A stretch of 64,000 nt of DNA, from contig NW_027043838.1 of NCBI RefSeq assembly GCF_037102585.1, positions 558,001 through 622,000 of the forward strand. The letters run 5' to 3'. Source of the DNA: Saccharomycopsis crataegensis (taxonomy: Eukaryota > Ascomycota > Saccharomycetes > Ascoideales > Saccharomycopsidaceae). This document shows, piece after piece, positions 1 to 10,863 of this stretch. Below the pieces are notes generated by a model that had not been told where the DNA came from, made no database searches, and was given only the letters and a program-made list of their open reading frames with translations. The first letter of the stretch is position 1, and every line of letters begins with the position of its first letter. A program made the position numbers and the translations under genes.

Positions 1-1705
1 ATTCGCTAAAACTTTGGACCGTGGTGAAAAGTTGTTTGAAACTTACGCTACTGCTGCTTTGAAAACCGAATCTAAGACTTTGAATGGTAAGGACGTTTGG
101 AGACTTTATGATACTTATGGTTTCCCAGTTGATTTGACCCAATTGATGGCTGAAGAAGCTGGCTTGAAAATCGATGAAACTGGTTTCGAAAAGGCCAAGA
201 AAGAATCTTATGAAGCTTCTAAGGCTGGTGGTGCTGGTAACAAGAAAGAAATGATCAAGTTAGATGTCTATGCCATCGACAAACTTCATAAAGAGGCTGA
301 TGTTGCCAAGACTAATGACTCTTTCAAGTACACCACCAACGGAGTTGATGCTAAAGTATTAGCTATTTACAACGGTTCTGAATTTTTGGACTCTGCTGCT
401 GACGAAGGTATGGAATTGGGTGTTGTTTTGGATAAGACTTCATTCTATGCGGAATCTGGTGGTCAAGAATACGATACTGGTGTGATCAGTTCCCCAGAAT
501 TCGAATTTGAAGTTTCTAATGTCCAGCTTTATGGTGGTTATGTTTTGCACACTGGTAAGCTCGTTAAAGGTTCTATCAAGCTTGAAGCTCCAGCCACTGC
601 CACTTTTGACGATTCAAGAAGATTGCCAATCAAGAACAACCACACCGGTACTCACGTTCTTAACTATGGTCTTAGAGAAGTTCTCGGAGATGGTATCGAC
701 CAAAAGGGTTCTCTTGTTACCCCAGAAAAATTGAGATTTGATTTCTCTCACAATAAAGGTTTGACTTTGGACGAAATTGCTAAAGTTGAAAAGATTGTCA
801 ATGCATACATTGAAGCCGATAATGTGGTGTATTATAAGGATGTTCAATTGGACTTGGCTCAAAAAATCTCTGGTTTAAGAGCTGTTTTCGGTGAAACTTA
901 TCCTAACCCAGTTCGTGTTGTTTCCATTGGGGTTCCAGTTGATGAATTGCTTGCCAATCCAGAAAACCCTGAATGGAGCAAATACTCTGTGGAATTCTGT
1001 GGGGGTACCCATGTCAACAGCACCAAGGTGATCAAGCAAATGGTGGTGATTGAAGAAAGTGGTATTGCCAAGGGTATTCGTCGTATGGTTGTGGTTTCTG
1101 GTGAAAAGGCTTTTGAAGTCCAAAAGATTGCTGGTAAATACGAGGAAGAATTGTCCGATTTGGAAAAAATGTCATTTGGTGCTGCCAAGGAAAAGAAGAT
1201 CAAGGAATTGGGAGTGGAAATCAAGAAGCTTTCAATTTCCATGTTGGATAAGGAATCTTTGAAGACCAAATTTGCCAAGATTGACAAAGCTTACAAGGAT
1301 GAATTGAAGAAGATCCAAAAGGAGCAATCTAAGAAGGTTCTTGATGAAGTTAAGGCTCATTTTGCCGCTCCAGAGAATGCTTACTTTGTCAAATACCTTG
1401 ATTTATCCGCGAATGCCAAATTGATCAATGAATGTATTACATTTATCAAGAAGTCACACAAGGACAAATCACTTTATTTGATTCTTGGTGACAAGTCCGA
1501 AGGTAAATTGGCCCACGGTTGTTATATTTCTAACGAAGCCATTGCTAAAGGTGTCGTTGCTACTGAAGCTGCTGGAGTTGTCAGCAAGTACATTGGTGGT
1601 AAAGCTGGTGGTAAAGGCAACACCTGTCAAGGTATGGGTACTGAATTTGGGCACATTGATGAAGCTGTTGAAGAACTTTCCAAATTGTTCAGTGAAAAGT
1701 TGTGA
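1..1705 (+). CDS. ALA1: Cytosolic/mitochondrial alanyl-tRNA synthetase, 3' part
   Basis: This gene charges tRNA-Ala with alanine. The window opens inside it: the reading frame (codons starting at base 2) is open from the first base, so about 567 C-terminal residues are present of a family length near 960. The visible part starts at the end of the catalytic/tRNA-recognition half (a TLDRG motif). It then carries the editing domain with its zinc-type HTGTHVLN motif near 636-660 and the second metal motif CGGTHVN near 1000-1020, which clear mischarged Ser and Gly. It ends in the C-Ala oligomerisation domain with a glycine-rich GKAGGKGNTCQG segment. I noticed no in-frame CTG codon, which fits a highly expressed gene. 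Family assignment is firm. The true start lies outside the window. Confidence 0.97.
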   Translation, partial: FAKTLDRGEKLFETYATAALKTESKTLNGKDVWRLYDTYGFPVDLTQLMAEEAGLKIDETGFEKAKKESYEASKAGGAGNKKEMIKLDVYAIDKLHKEADVAKTNDSFKYTTNGVDAKVLAIYNGSEFLDSAADEGMELGVVLDKTSFYAESGGQEYDTGVISSPEFEFEVSNVQLYGGYVLHTGKLVKGSIKLEAPATATFDDSRRLPIKNNHTGTHVLNYGLREVLGDGIDQKGSLVTPEKLRFDFSHNKGLTLDEIAKVEKIVNAYIEADNVVYYKDVQLDLAQKISGLRAVFGETYPNPVRVVSIGVPVDELLANPENPEWSKYSVEFCGGTHVNSTKVIKQMVVIEESGIAKGIRRMVVVSGEKAFEVQKIAGKYEEELSDLEKMSFGAAKEKKIKELGVEIKKLSISMLDKESLKTKFAKIDKAYKDELKKIQKEQSKKVLDEVKAHFAAPENAYFVKYLDLSANAKLINECITFIKKSHKDKSLYLILGDKSEGKLAHGCYISNEAIAKGVVATEAAGVVSKYIGGKAGGKGNTCQGMGTEFGHIDEAVEELSKLFSEKL

Positions 1706-2421
1706 GGTTAGTATATATATACCTCCACGGGATTAATTTTGCTGGTGCTTAATTTCTCGTTTTGTTTGATTCCTACAGTCTAGTTCTTCGCACTGATATG
1801 CTTGTACAATATTGCAATTTCTATTTTTTTTTTTTATGTTGGTGCTTTAGAACACCTTTTATAACGCAATTGTTTTTGTAACTATTATACTGAGTGATTG
1901 CCGAATTATATTTATATTTATATTGAGATATTTGCATTTAAATTGTTAGTTATATGTTTGTTATATGTATGTGGTTTTTTTTTTTTTTTGTATCTAGATG
2001 AGTCAGTAACATGTGTATCATTATCTATGATTTATATACATATCATTAGGTTGTTTCCTGGTAAATAGGAATTCACTCAACTCTCAAAAATGATACCATT
2101 CACCGACTGGTTCCCATTTGTTGGAAAATATCATTATTCTGCTTCTGACTGTTTCCAGGCCCATCCCTCCAGATTTTATTCCAGGAGAAGAGCCGGTTAA
2201 ATTAGAGAGTGCTCATTGTATCCTTTGATCTACTATACTGGAAATTGCTAAGATAGTACACCACATAATTTTAAATGCACCCCAAGGCGCCCCATTACCA
2301 CCAAGCTTCTTTTTTCCACCACCTCAAGAAGCATCTATGCTATTCTCTATTATTGGCTCATGATTGGGGTTAACTATATAAATATAATTAGAAATAATGA
2401 TGTGTCAAAATAAATGACAAT

Positions 2422-2431
2422 ATCACGTGAT
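2422..2431. promoter_or_regulatory. E-box decamer ATCACGTGAT
   Basis: Perfect palindromic CACGTG element in the ALA1-PMC1 gap. It is the kind of site bound by Cbf1-type bHLH proteins in yeasts. The same decamer recurs in three other intergenic regions of this window. Confidence 0.5.
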
Positions 2432-2793
2432 TTTATGGTTATGGAAATGCAAATACGGGAAGCAAGAAGACCCTGTTTCACAACATATCTACCTGTCAGG
2501 GGTCGAGATATACAAGGCTGTTTTTATCGATGTGTGATGCAATATAATACATAGCATAGTATAAGTTAATACCCAGTGATTTCACTAGAAAATAAATGGT
2601 ATCATAAAGAAGATAAAAAAAGAATTCGTTATGGGCACGCACGAGGCTTCATTCATAGAATGGATTCCCAACATGTGTTAGTGCCATCCCTCGCCTTCCC
2701 CCCCTGAAATTCTTAACAATTATACATATATCATCAGGCTTTTGTAGAAGTATGACATATATAGCATGTCAGAACCATATGGTTGAAGATAAA

Positions 2794-2802
2794 GAGGCAC
2801 TG
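2794..2802 (+). promoter_or_regulatory. Possible Crz1/CDRE-like element
   Basis: GAGGCACTG lies about 860 bases before the PMC1 ATG. PMC1 orthologs are classical calcineurin-Crz1 targets, and Crz1 sites share a GAGGC/GNGGC core. The match is by eye and short, so it is only a candidate. Confidence 0.3.
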
Positions 2803-3663
2803 CCACCTCTGTTCGGAGTCACGCCCGGGGCACATGACCGCCAAAAGAAAGGACAGGATAGCCCCCCCCTCCCCTCAATCTATCAATCAATGAAATGAGA
2901 TAACTATTCGGGGATAAAGTCGATCATCATCATCAAATTGCCCACCATTGGCGCAGAAGTGAGGTTGCGTTGCTTGCCAAGCGTAGGCGGTTGCAAAAAC
3001 TACTGGAAGCGATGGCCCTCTTGGTTGCCGTGGGCTGTGCTGCAACGACAGGCCCAGAGATTTGGGAGAGGAAAAGAAAAACAAAAAAAAAAAAAAGAGG
3101 CGGAGCAGACACACCTCGATTGTTTAGCGGCCGGTGGTCAGAAAAACTGTAAAGTTCCCAGTAAACCACAGGATACAGTAATTCCTGCTACATCCATAGA
3201 ACACATATCGCTGTTATTCTTGCCACCACTACCACGTAACTATACCAACCATACCTCCACTTATCATAGATGTGGTTGTCTTCTCGCTCCGTATACACCG
3301 CTGCACCACCACCACCACCGTCATCATCCTAGGGTTCTTTCATTTTGCAAGTGTGCCTCTTGCCCAGCACCGTGCACTGCCATACATACCATCACAGCTT
3401 TGCCTCTTTCCACTAACAACAACAACCAGATCTTGCTACTTTTTACCTTTTTTTTTTTTTTTTTTATTTCTTTTTTTCTTAAAGGGTTCTTTATCAATAA
3501 ATTCATATCCATTATTCTGGCTGATCTTTTTAGTGGAATTTTTTTTTTTCAAAGGGTTCTTTTATCAGTATATATATGTCACATATCCACATCGTCTGCT
3601 AACAATCATAACATTTCACCAAATTCTTCAACAAATTATATCCAAAAACATATCCCTTACAGG

Positions 3664-6600
3664 ATGCCTACTAGAGCAAATACCAGGTTGTCAACTATAT
3701 TAACTGGAACAAGACGTCATTTATCAACCGGTTTCAACTACACCATCGACCAACTAAACTTCCATGACCCCAAATCTTTGAACAAATTTAACGACTTAGT
3801 CTCCAACAACCCATCCAACAACAACAATGACCAACCATCAGACAATGAAATCCAAGTGGAAAATATCGGCCTCACCAATCCTGTTCTGACAAAAGACCAA
3901 CTCCAATCCTTTTATCACCAACTCAAAACCGACCCTGTGTCAGGATTGTCATCAGAGGACTTCTCTGATAAAGACCTTTTACACAACCGGACAAGGCATT
4001 TTGGCAAAAATGTTCTCCCTTTCACCCCGCCAAAGCCCTTATACAAACTCATTTACGAAGCAATGCAAGACAAAGTGTTGATCGTGCTTAGTGTTGCCGC
4101 CATCGTGTCTTTGGCGCTTGGCCTTTATGAAACTTTTGGCCAGGACGACGAATTCGATGACGAAGGCAAGAAAAAACCAAAAGTCGAATGGGTTGAAGGG
4201 GTGGCCATCATTGTCGCAATTTTTATTGTTGTTATTGTTGGTTCGGTCAACGACTATCAAAAGGAACGTCAATTTGCTAAATTAAACGCTAAAAAAGAGG
4301 ACAAGAAAGTGGTGGCCATACGAGATCACAAGGAAACCGTGGTTTCGGTCTACGACTTGGTGGTTGGCGATGTTATCAGAGTGGAAACCGGTGATATTGT
4401 GCCCACCGACGGGATCATGATATCTGGTGAATGCGAGTGTGATGAGTCCGCCCTCACTGGGGAAACCAATACCATTAAGAAATACCCAATCGCCTCGGCC
4501 CTCGAGCTATACCAAGAATCCAACCCAAAGAATGTCTCCTCCATCGATTTAGCCACCAATTCCTCTCTTCAAGACCCGTTCTTCATTTCTGGCTCCAAAG
4601 TGTTGTCCGGGGTTGGCCACTGCCTCGTTACTGCGGTAGGTCCAAACTCCATCCATGGGAGAACCATGGCGTCACTTAAAACTGAACCAGAAGTCACCCC
4701 ACTTCAAGCCCGTCTTGATGGCCTTGCTAACGGGATTTCCAAGTACGGTTTGATTGCTGCAGTCATTCTCTTTATCGTGCTTTTCATTCGGTTCTGTGCC
4801 TTGCTTCCTTCGCCACATAAGTACTCCCATCTTCCTGGGGCCCAAAAGGGTGAGAAATTCTTGGATATTTTGATTGTCTCGATCACCATTGTCGTGGTGG
4901 CGGTTCCTGAAGGGTTGCCATTGGCGGTCACTTTGGCATTGGCGTTTGCCACCACCAGAATGGCTAAAGATATGAATTTGGTTAGAGTGTTGAAAAGTTG
5001 TGAAACTATGGGTGGCGCTACCGCAATCTGCAGTGATAAAACCGGGACTTTAACTGAAAACAGAATGAGAGTTATCAGAGGGTTTTTCGGCTTTAAAAAT
5101 GATGATGGTTCATCCAATAATGCTTTAGAATTTAACAATACTGGGTTGAACGATAATCACGAACAAGATGATTCATTGGTGGTCATGGATGACATCAACG
5201 GAAAAGTTGGTAATGAGTCGGTTCACAACTTCATGGTTAACAGTGTTTTGAACTCTACCGCTTTTATTAATGAGGAAACAGAAGATCCGGAAACCGAAGC
5301 ATTGAGAGAAAATGAGTGCTCCAAAAGCTTTTTTGGCAAGAAAAAGCCTACTATTCCAAAAAGGGCTCCTGAGCCATACGTTGGATCAAAAACCGAAGTT
5401 GCCCTTTTAATTCTTTGCAGCCAACTTTTTGGTATGGGTACTGCTGAAGAATCTGGTAATGTCGCAGAATTGAGAAAACAAACTGGTTTGCTCGGAGTTG
5501 AAAAAGTTGTCGGGTTTATACCATTTGAAAGTAGAAGAAAGTGGTCAGGGGTAGTTGTGAAAAACCAATCTAAATCTTCTACTGAATCTGCCTACGCTAA
5601 GTACACCTCCCAATCAAGATACACTTTATTTATCAAAGGTGCTGCTGAAATTCTTTCCAAGCAATCCTCTCATATATCTAACTCTCAAGGTGGAAAGACT
5701 GCACTTTCCTCAGAAACTAGGGAATTTGTGGACCAAAAAATTAATACTTATGCTAAGGGGGCATTGAGATCTATTGTGCTTTGTCATTTGGAATTGGACG
5801 TCGATGAAGATTATTTGAAAAAACTTGGATTGTGGGGCACTAAGGGTGGTGAAGCGATTGATAACTTTTTTGAAAGTTTGAACTCTGCCAATGCTCCTGA
5901 TTTGAAAAGCACTCCAGGCTTAGTCATTGACAGCATCGTGGGGATCCAAGATCCTTTGCGTGAAGGTGTTTCCGAAGCAGTGGTCGCCTGTCAAGATGCT
6001 GGAGTTTGCGTTAGAATGGTTACTGGTGATAACTTGATTACCGGTAAATCGATTGCCCTTGGTTGTGGTATTATTCGCCCTGCTGAATTGGACAATGCCG
6101 ATGTTTGTATGGAAGGTCCAGTGTTTAGAAAACTTTCCCAGTCACAAATGAGAAAGGTTATTCCTGGTTTAAGGGTTTTGGCCAGATCATCTCCTGAAGA
6201 TAAGAGAATTCTTGTGAGGGAATTGAAAGCTATGGGTGAAGTGGTGGCTGTCACAGGTGACGGTACTAACGATGCTCCTGCATTGAAGTTGGCTAACGTC
6301 GGGTTCTCTATGGGTATCAGTGGTACTGATGTTGCCCGTGAAGCTTCTGATATCATTTTGATGACTGATAACTTCAGTGCTATTGTTCAAGCCATTAAAT
6401 GGGGTAGATGTGTTTCTGTTTCGATCAAAAAATTCATTCAATTCCAATTGACTGTTAATGTGACTGCTGTTGTGTTGACTTTTGTATCCGCGGTTGCCAG
6501 TTCTGATGGTAAGAGTGTTTTGACTGCAGTTCAATTATTATGGGTTAATTTGATTATGGATACCTTGGCTGCTTTGGCATTAGCAACTGATAAACCTGAT

Positions 6601-7365
6601 AAAGATATTTTGAAATCCAGACCAAATGGGACCAAGACACCGTTAATCAGTGTTGCGATGTGGAAGATGATTATGGGTCAATCCATGATGCAATTGGTGA
6701 TTACTTTTGTGTTGAATTTTGCTGGCAAACAAATCTTTTTTGGGGACCAAAAAATAAATGGTCATCAGAAAACTCAATTGTCAGCAATGACCTTCAATGC
6801 TTTTGTGTGGTTGCAAATTTTCTGCATGTTTGTGTCGCGTAAACTTGATGAAGGTGATGGCATTACTACCGTGAGAGGACGCTTCACTATGAGAAATTTG
6901 AACTTCTTTGCTCACTTGTTCCGTAATTGGTACTTTATCTCAATCATGCTTATAATTATGGGATTCCAGATTTTGATTATGTTTGTTGGTGGTGCTGCGT
7001 TTAGTGTTGCGCACCAAACTGGTGCAATGTGGGGTACGGCGATCATTTGTGGGTTGTTGAGTTTCCCATGTGGTATATTGATTAGACTCATACCTGATGA
7101 ATGGGTACTCAAATGTTTCCCAACCAAGGCATTCCAATGGTTGGTTTATATTGCGAGCTTTGGCTTTATCAGAAAATCAAAGTCTAGACCAGGAAATGAA
7201 AGAGGAGTGGTTTCTGAAGATGAGGCAGACACCGAACATGAAGCGATTAATGAATCAGTTGGTGCTAGCATAGATAAAGGCAAGGATGGAATCAGTGGTA
7301 CCAGTAGTGGCCATGAGGATTCGACAACACTAGACGAAAATAGTGGGTCAGAAAGAGCAAATTGA
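3664..7365 (+). CDS. PMC1: Vacuolar Ca2+-transporting P-type ATPase
   Basis: This is a P2B calcium pump of 1233 residues that moves cytosolic Ca2+ into the vacuole at the cost of ATP. All P-type hallmarks are visible: the actuator-domain TGE motif (ALTGETNTI), the M4 signature PEGLPLAVTLALAF, the phosphorylation site SDKTGTLTEN with its catalytic Asp, the hinge GDGTNDAPALK, and six C-terminal membrane segments. An insertion after the phosphorylation site (DDGSSNNALEF... to NGKVGNESVH) is typical of fungal Pmc1. Sequence matches S. cerevisiae Pmc1 along its whole length. The ATG at 3664 is chosen because no earlier in-frame ATG exists. The N-terminus (RANTRLSTILTGTRRHLSTG) is basic and somewhat organelle-signal-like, which is unusual for the family. 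The acidic tail (EDEADTEHEA) may be regulatory. Confidence 0.96.
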   Translation: MPTRANTRLSTILTGTRRHLSTGFNYTIDQLNFHDPKSLNKFNDLVSNNPSNNNNDQPSDNEIQVENIGLTNPVLTKDQLQSFYHQLKTDPVSGLSSEDFSDKDLLHNRTRHFGKNVLPFTPPKPLYKLIYEAMQDKVLIVLSVAAIVSLALGLYETFGQDDEFDDEGKKKPKVEWVEGVAIIVAIFIVVIVGSVNDYQKERQFAKLNAKKEDKKVVAIRDHKETVVSVYDLVVGDVIRVETGDIVPTDGIMISGECECDESALTGETNTIKKYPIASALELYQESNPKNVSSIDLATNSSLQDPFFISGSKVLSGVGHCLVTAVGPNSIHGRTMASLKTEPEVTPLQARLDGLANGISKYGLIAAVILFIVLFIRFCALLPSPHKYSHLPGAQKGEKFLDILIVSITIVVVAVPEGLPLAVTLALAFATTRMAKDMNLVRVLKSCETMGGATAICSDKTGTLTENRMRVIRGFFGFKNDDGSSNNALEFNNTGLNDNHEQDDSLVVMDDINGKVGNESVHNFMVNSVLNSTAFINEETEDPETEALRENECSKSFFGKKKPTIPKRAPEPYVGSKTEVALLILCSQLFGMGTAEESGNVAELRKQTGLLGVEKVVGFIPFESRRKWSGVVVKNQSKSSTESAYAKYTSQSRYTLFIKGAAEILSKQSSHISNSQGGKTALSSETREFVDQKINTYAKGALRSIVLCHLELDVDEDYLKKLGLWGTKGGEAIDNFFESLNSANAPDLKSTPGLVIDSIVGIQDPLREGVSEAVVACQDAGVCVRMVTGDNLITGKSIALGCGIIRPAELDNADVCMEGPVFRKLSQSQMRKVIPGLRVLARSSPEDKRILVRELKAMGEVVAVTGDGTNDAPALKLANVGFSMGISGTDVAREASDIILMTDNFSAIVQAIKWGRCVSVSIKKFIQFQLTVNVTAVVLTFVSAVASSDGKSVLTAVQLLWVNLIMDTLAALALATDKPDKDILKSRPNGTKTPLISVAMWKMIMGQSMMQLVITFVLNFAGKQIFFGDQKINGHQKTQLSAMTFNAFVWLQIFCMFVSRKLDEGDGITTVRGRFTMRNLNFFAHLFRNWYFISIMLIIMGFQILIMFVGGAAFSVAHQTGAMWGTAIICGLLSFPCGILIRLIPDEWVLKCFPTKAFQWLVYIASFGFIRKSKSRPGNERGVVSEDEADTEHEAINESVGASIDKGKDGISGTSSGHEDSTTLDENSGSERAN

Positions 7366-8314
7366 TATATTGTTCTCTTTTTTTGATTTTTAATTTTTTT
7401 TTTCTTCAATTCGCTATTAGTACGTTCTGATATATCCATCCAAGGAACTCTATGCTAGACCAATCTTTTGGTTTTTTAATTCAATTTGTTAATTTTCGAT
7501 TCACTGTCTCTTCACTGTGTGATCTATCTTTTATCTGGAGGGAAAGAAGAAGCTCTCCAAAAAATTTTTCTTATTTAATATTTTTTTTTTTTTTTCGCTT
7601 TTGTTTAGTTAAGTTAGATTTCTTCTTCGTTATCGTGCTCTTTTTTAATATCAATCATTCTCATGCTTTCTAAAGAGAAAAATTACAATATCATTATTTT
7701 TGTAGTAGTGACTGGGGTGGTGGTTATTATTCCATTTATGGGTGGAGGGCAGGCAGATTGTGCATGTTGGAAGTTACCCCATGTGAACTTAAAGTGGGTG
7801 GTTAGTGCAACAGTAAGTATGAGAACCCTCGGAAGATTACGGTATTTGCTTAATTCCCTTCACCAGTGTTGTAAAAACAAAAACAAAAACAAAAACAAAA
7901 CAAGAACTGTAGGATTTACAAGACACATTTTGGTGGAGCAAGTAGTTGAAATTACATAGTCGAACTGAGACAACATTTCCCATTCACTAATGGGGTATAA
8001 TGTCGTTGGATGTTACACTAGTTTCTTGCTGCTGTGGACCCTCACCACCCAGAGTTGATTATTACCACCCTCCATGGCATTGTGATATATGAGCGAAAAC
8101 AAAAATGCGGTGATTCCATTGGACTTATTATGCGGCTGCTCATCCTTCCACCCACGTGAGCTACCGCATTTAAGTCCGGCGTTAACTACCCAAATCCGAA
8201 TATCCTATAAATTAATAATCTATTGTGGATATATAACTAACCATCGATCAGATTATATTTCCTCTTCTTCTTTTTTCTCTGTACATATATATTCATCTCA
8301 ACGGTTATCACAAC
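7366..8314. other. Intergenic region PMC1-PGC1
   Basis: About 950 bases with T tracts downstream of PMC1, a hexanucleotide AAAAAC repeat at 7873-7902 and a CACGTG at 8153-8158 about 160 bases before PGC1. The short open frames here look like chance. Confidence 0.5.
7873..7902 (+). repeat. AAAAAC microsatellite
   Basis: About five units of a six-base AAAAAC repeat in the PMC1-PGC1 gap. Simple sequence with no other feature attached. Confidence 0.7.
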
Positions 8315-9418
8315 ATGCCTGAAGTTATCGCCCATAGGGGATTTAAACGATTATATCCGGAAAATACCTTGCTCGCCTTCACGCAAGCCAGGAACGCCGG
8401 TGCCACCACCATCGAATTGGACTTGCAATTGACCAAGGACAACCAGATTGTCATTTGTCATGATTCCACCACCGACAGGGTCTTTGATAAATCTGTCAAT
8501 ATCCATAATTCCACATTTGCCGAGGTGATGCAATTAAGAACTTTGAAAGAACCGCACGAGTCGATGCCAAGTTTGGCCAATCTTTTGAACTGGATACAAA
8601 AACCAGAGAATCATGGGTTGAAATTAATGTTTGACATTAAACGGTTCAATCGTATGGAGATCTTGAGTATTTTACAACAACAATTACTCGACACTGAGCC
8701 ACAGGGTTGTCAGACCGATGATGAGAAGTTGAAGTTTTGGGGATCGAAGTTGATCATTGGGTTGTGGAATTTGCCACAATATTCGTACACGGTGGACCAT
8801 CACTTGTTTGAAAATTTTGAAAAGGCGATTATTACATTTAGTATTGGAGAAGCCCTCAAGATTTTAAAAGTTAGCGATCAGCAAGATCCAAAAGACCAAC
8901 TCAAAGGGATTTCACTATTGCATGTTGCAACTTGGGATAAAGGCTTATTTAAGAATATTGGATCGATGGGATTATACCAAAAGAACCACGCTGCTGTTTC
9001 GCCGTTGAAGTATTTCTTTTTGAACTACGTGGTGCCTCAAAAAGTCAAGTTTTATGTGTGGACCGTCAACAACAGTGCCGATATGGATTGGTGTTTGAAT
9101 TTCCCGTTCATCGCGGGAATCATTGGTGATAACCCCGATATCCTTGCGGAAAAAGTCAAGGTGTTATCCGATGTGGCCCCTGAACCAGTGGATGATGATC
9201 AAAGACGGTTGGAATATTTCAAATCTAAGCTTGCGATGTTGTACAAGTTAAGACCGTGGTTCTTTACAAAATTGGCGATTAGACGGATGCTATTTCTTAG
9301 GTTGTATAAACTTTGCTTGTTTATCTTCTCGTGGAAACTCCAAGAAGTCAACGTTTTGTGGAGATGGAATGTTGGCAAACTTCTTTTTGATTTCAATAAA
9401 GCGGTTGGGTTGGTATAA
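8315..9418 (+). CDS. PGC1: Phosphatidylglycerol phospholipase C (GDPD family)
   Basis: A 367-residue glycerophosphodiester phosphodiesterase-fold protein. In S. cerevisiae Pgc1 removes excess phosphatidylglycerol by phospholipase C cleavage to diacylglycerol, on lipid droplets and mitochondria. The N-terminus carries the GDPD signature: AHRGF, the YPENTLLAF segment, then the metal ligands in ELDLQLTKD and the catalytic-site HDSTTDR. FDIKR and VWTVNNSADMDW follow as later barrel strands. The C-terminal 60 residues are hydrophobic and basic (WFFTKLAIRRMLFLRLYKLCLFIFSW) and could anchor it to a membrane, as in Pgc1. It lies in the same orientation as its neighbours, with a CACGTG in its promoter. 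The ATG at 8315 begins directly with the conserved motif, so the start is well placed. Confidence 0.93.
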   Translation: MPEVIAHRGFKRLYPENTLLAFTQARNAGATTIELDLQLTKDNQIVICHDSTTDRVFDKSVNIHNSTFAEVMQLRTLKEPHESMPSLANLLNWIQKPENHGLKLMFDIKRFNRMEILSILQQQLLDTEPQGCQTDDEKLKFWGSKLIIGLWNLPQYSYTVDHHLFENFEKAIITFSIGEALKILKVSDQQDPKDQLKGISLLHVATWDKGLFKNIGSMGLYQKNHAAVSPLKYFFLNYVVPQKVKFYVWTVNNSADMDWCLNFPFIAGIIGDNPDILAEKVKVLSDVAPEPVDDDQRRLEYFKSKLAMLYKLRPWFFTKLAIRRMLFLRLYKLCLFIFSWKLQEVNVLWRWNVGKLLFDFNKAVGLV

Positions 9419-9639
9419 ACCACAGTAGAAAATAATACACAAACAAATGAATAAATTAAGTATTGTTATTTCATCGTAGTTTATTTTAAATATCAGGGGT
9501 AAAATGTATGTATGTCCCACACCCCCACGAAATTGCAAATTGGGGAAAAACGGAAAGCGGTGTGTCATTTCTTTAGCAAAACCTTCTTCATATTTAAATA
9601 CCTTTTATTGAGATCGATCATTCAGAATATAAATCCACC

Positions 9640-10863
9640 ATGAGCGACGATATTTTTTTCGCTCATGAGACCATCAACAGAGTGTCATTTCTTCGTGAAG
9701 ATGCGGAATTCATTATCCAAGCCATCAATTTCGAAAACACCAACATTTTGTTCTTGAAAGATAATTACCCACTAGTCGAGCCTTTGGAAGAAAAGGCACC
9801 ATCTCCAGTACCTCAACTCTTGAAGTTCAAAGCCGGCGCTGATAAGACAATCCATGAATACTTGATCAAATGGAGTTTGTTGAACAAAGACCAATCGTAT
9901 GACTTACGATTTTTCCCAAACATCGTATTTTTAGGATTGATGGAGCCAGAAAATGACAGTGATAAAGCAATGGAATACAAAGATGGGAAATATTCTGGGA
10001 TCCCGTGTTTTATGATCGATGTATCTGAGCTGACTACGAAATTCGCTCCTACATTTGTTGAGAAAAATGGCGACGATTACAAATTAGACCTTTTCAAAGT
10101 TTTGCAACAAACTTCGTACAAATTCGATATTCTTAATAATAGAAGCCAGATCTTGCAAATGAAGAATCACGAATCATCGTTGTTGGCGTATGGTAAAATG
10201 TTTCTTGACTGGTTAGGTAAGCAGAATTTCTGCCCGCAATGTGCTTCACCAATCATCAAGATCCAAGCAGGCACTAAATTGAAATGTACTTCGAAATTGA
10301 TCAGTTCTACTACCGATGAGAAAACCGGGAAAGTGAAAAACATTTATGAATGTGGGTCGAAAAATCTTTCTGTTTCGAATATTCAATTTCCAAGAACCGA
10401 TCCGGTGTGCATCATCGCGGTGGTCAATTTACAACATAACAAGATCTTGCTTGGTAATGGGTTAAGATTCCCTAACCCTAAATTCTACACTTGCATTGCC
10501 GGGTTCATGGAACCAGGAGAATCGATCGAAACTTGTTGCTCAAGGGAAATATGGGAAGAGACCGGAGTCCACTGCTCCAAGGTGATGGTCTTACACTCCC
10601 AACCTTGGCCATTCCCGGCTAACTTGATGATTGGATGTATAGGGGTGGTGGAATTCAATGGGAAGAATGAATTAGTGGATTTGGGTAATGATCCAGAGTT
10701 GAGGGACGCTAAATGGTTTGATTTTGAGGAAGTTAAGGAGGCTTTGGCCAAACAAGAATCGGGTGGGGTGGATAACAATTATCCGTTGGTGTTGCCTCCA
10801 AAGAATGCGATTTCCCACGTTTTGATAGACACGGTGGTCAATAAGAGGTTCACCAAGTTGTGA
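9640..10863 (+). CDS. NPY1: NADH pyrophosphatase (Nudix hydrolase)
   Basis: A 407-residue Nudix enzyme that hydrolyses NADH and related dinucleotides to NMNH and AMP. The Nudix box is intact: G at the start, then EPGESIE, and REIWEETGV (pattern GX5EX7REUXEEXGU). Before it is a zinc-ribbon-like segment (CPQCASP, later C residues near KLKCTS and YECGS), standard for the NudC/NPY1 subfamily. Downstream is the subfamily SQPWPFP motif, which selects the dinucleotide. The protein ends in FTKL. TKL is a weak variant of the peroxisomal PTS1 signal, and S. cerevisiae Npy1 is peroxisomal. One in-frame CTG occurs at 10030. The assignment is firm; the peroxisomal location is inferred. Confidence 0.94.
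   Translation: MSDDIFFAHETINRVSFLREDAEFIIQAINFENTNILFLKDNYPLVEPLEEKAPSPVPQLLKFKAGADKTIHEYLIKWSLLNKDQSYDLRFFPNIVFLGLMEPENDSDKAMEYKDGKYSGIPCFMIDVSELTTKFAPTFVEKNGDDYKLDLFKVLQQTSYKFDILNNRSQILQMKNHESSLLAYGKMFLDWLGKQNFCPQCASPIIKIQAGTKLKCTSKLISSTTDEKTGKVKNIYECGSKNLSVSNIQFPRTDPVCIIAVVNLQHNKILLGNGLRFPNPKFYTCIAGFMEPGESIETCCSREIWEETGVHCSKVMVLHSQPWPFPANLMIGCIGVVEFNGKNELVDLGNDPELRDAKWFDFEEVKEALAKQESGGVDNNYPLVLPPKNAISHVLIDTVVNKRFTKL

Larger units (their letters stand above)
1706..3663. other. Long intergenic/promoter region before PMC1
   Basis: About 1.96 kb without a gene I can support. It holds several T runs, a perfect ATCACGTGAT E-box at 2422-2431 and an inverted repeat AGAGG...CCTCT around 2793-2810 that contains GAGGCACTG, close to the calcineurin/Crz1-type GAGGC core. 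The frame of PMC1 happens to stay open back to 2938, but no ATG occurs in it before 3664. Confidence 0.6.

Noticed and set aside
2938-3663. In-frame open extension of PMC1 by 242 codons upstream
   Set aside because: It has no ATG and reads as promoter-type sequence (T runs, His/Pro/Phe stretches). The real start is the ATG at 3664.
7452-8322. Several frames of 70-100 codons between PMC1 and PGC1
   Set aside because: T-run and repeat-derived composition, no family, and they overlap the PGC1 promoter. Best explained as chance.
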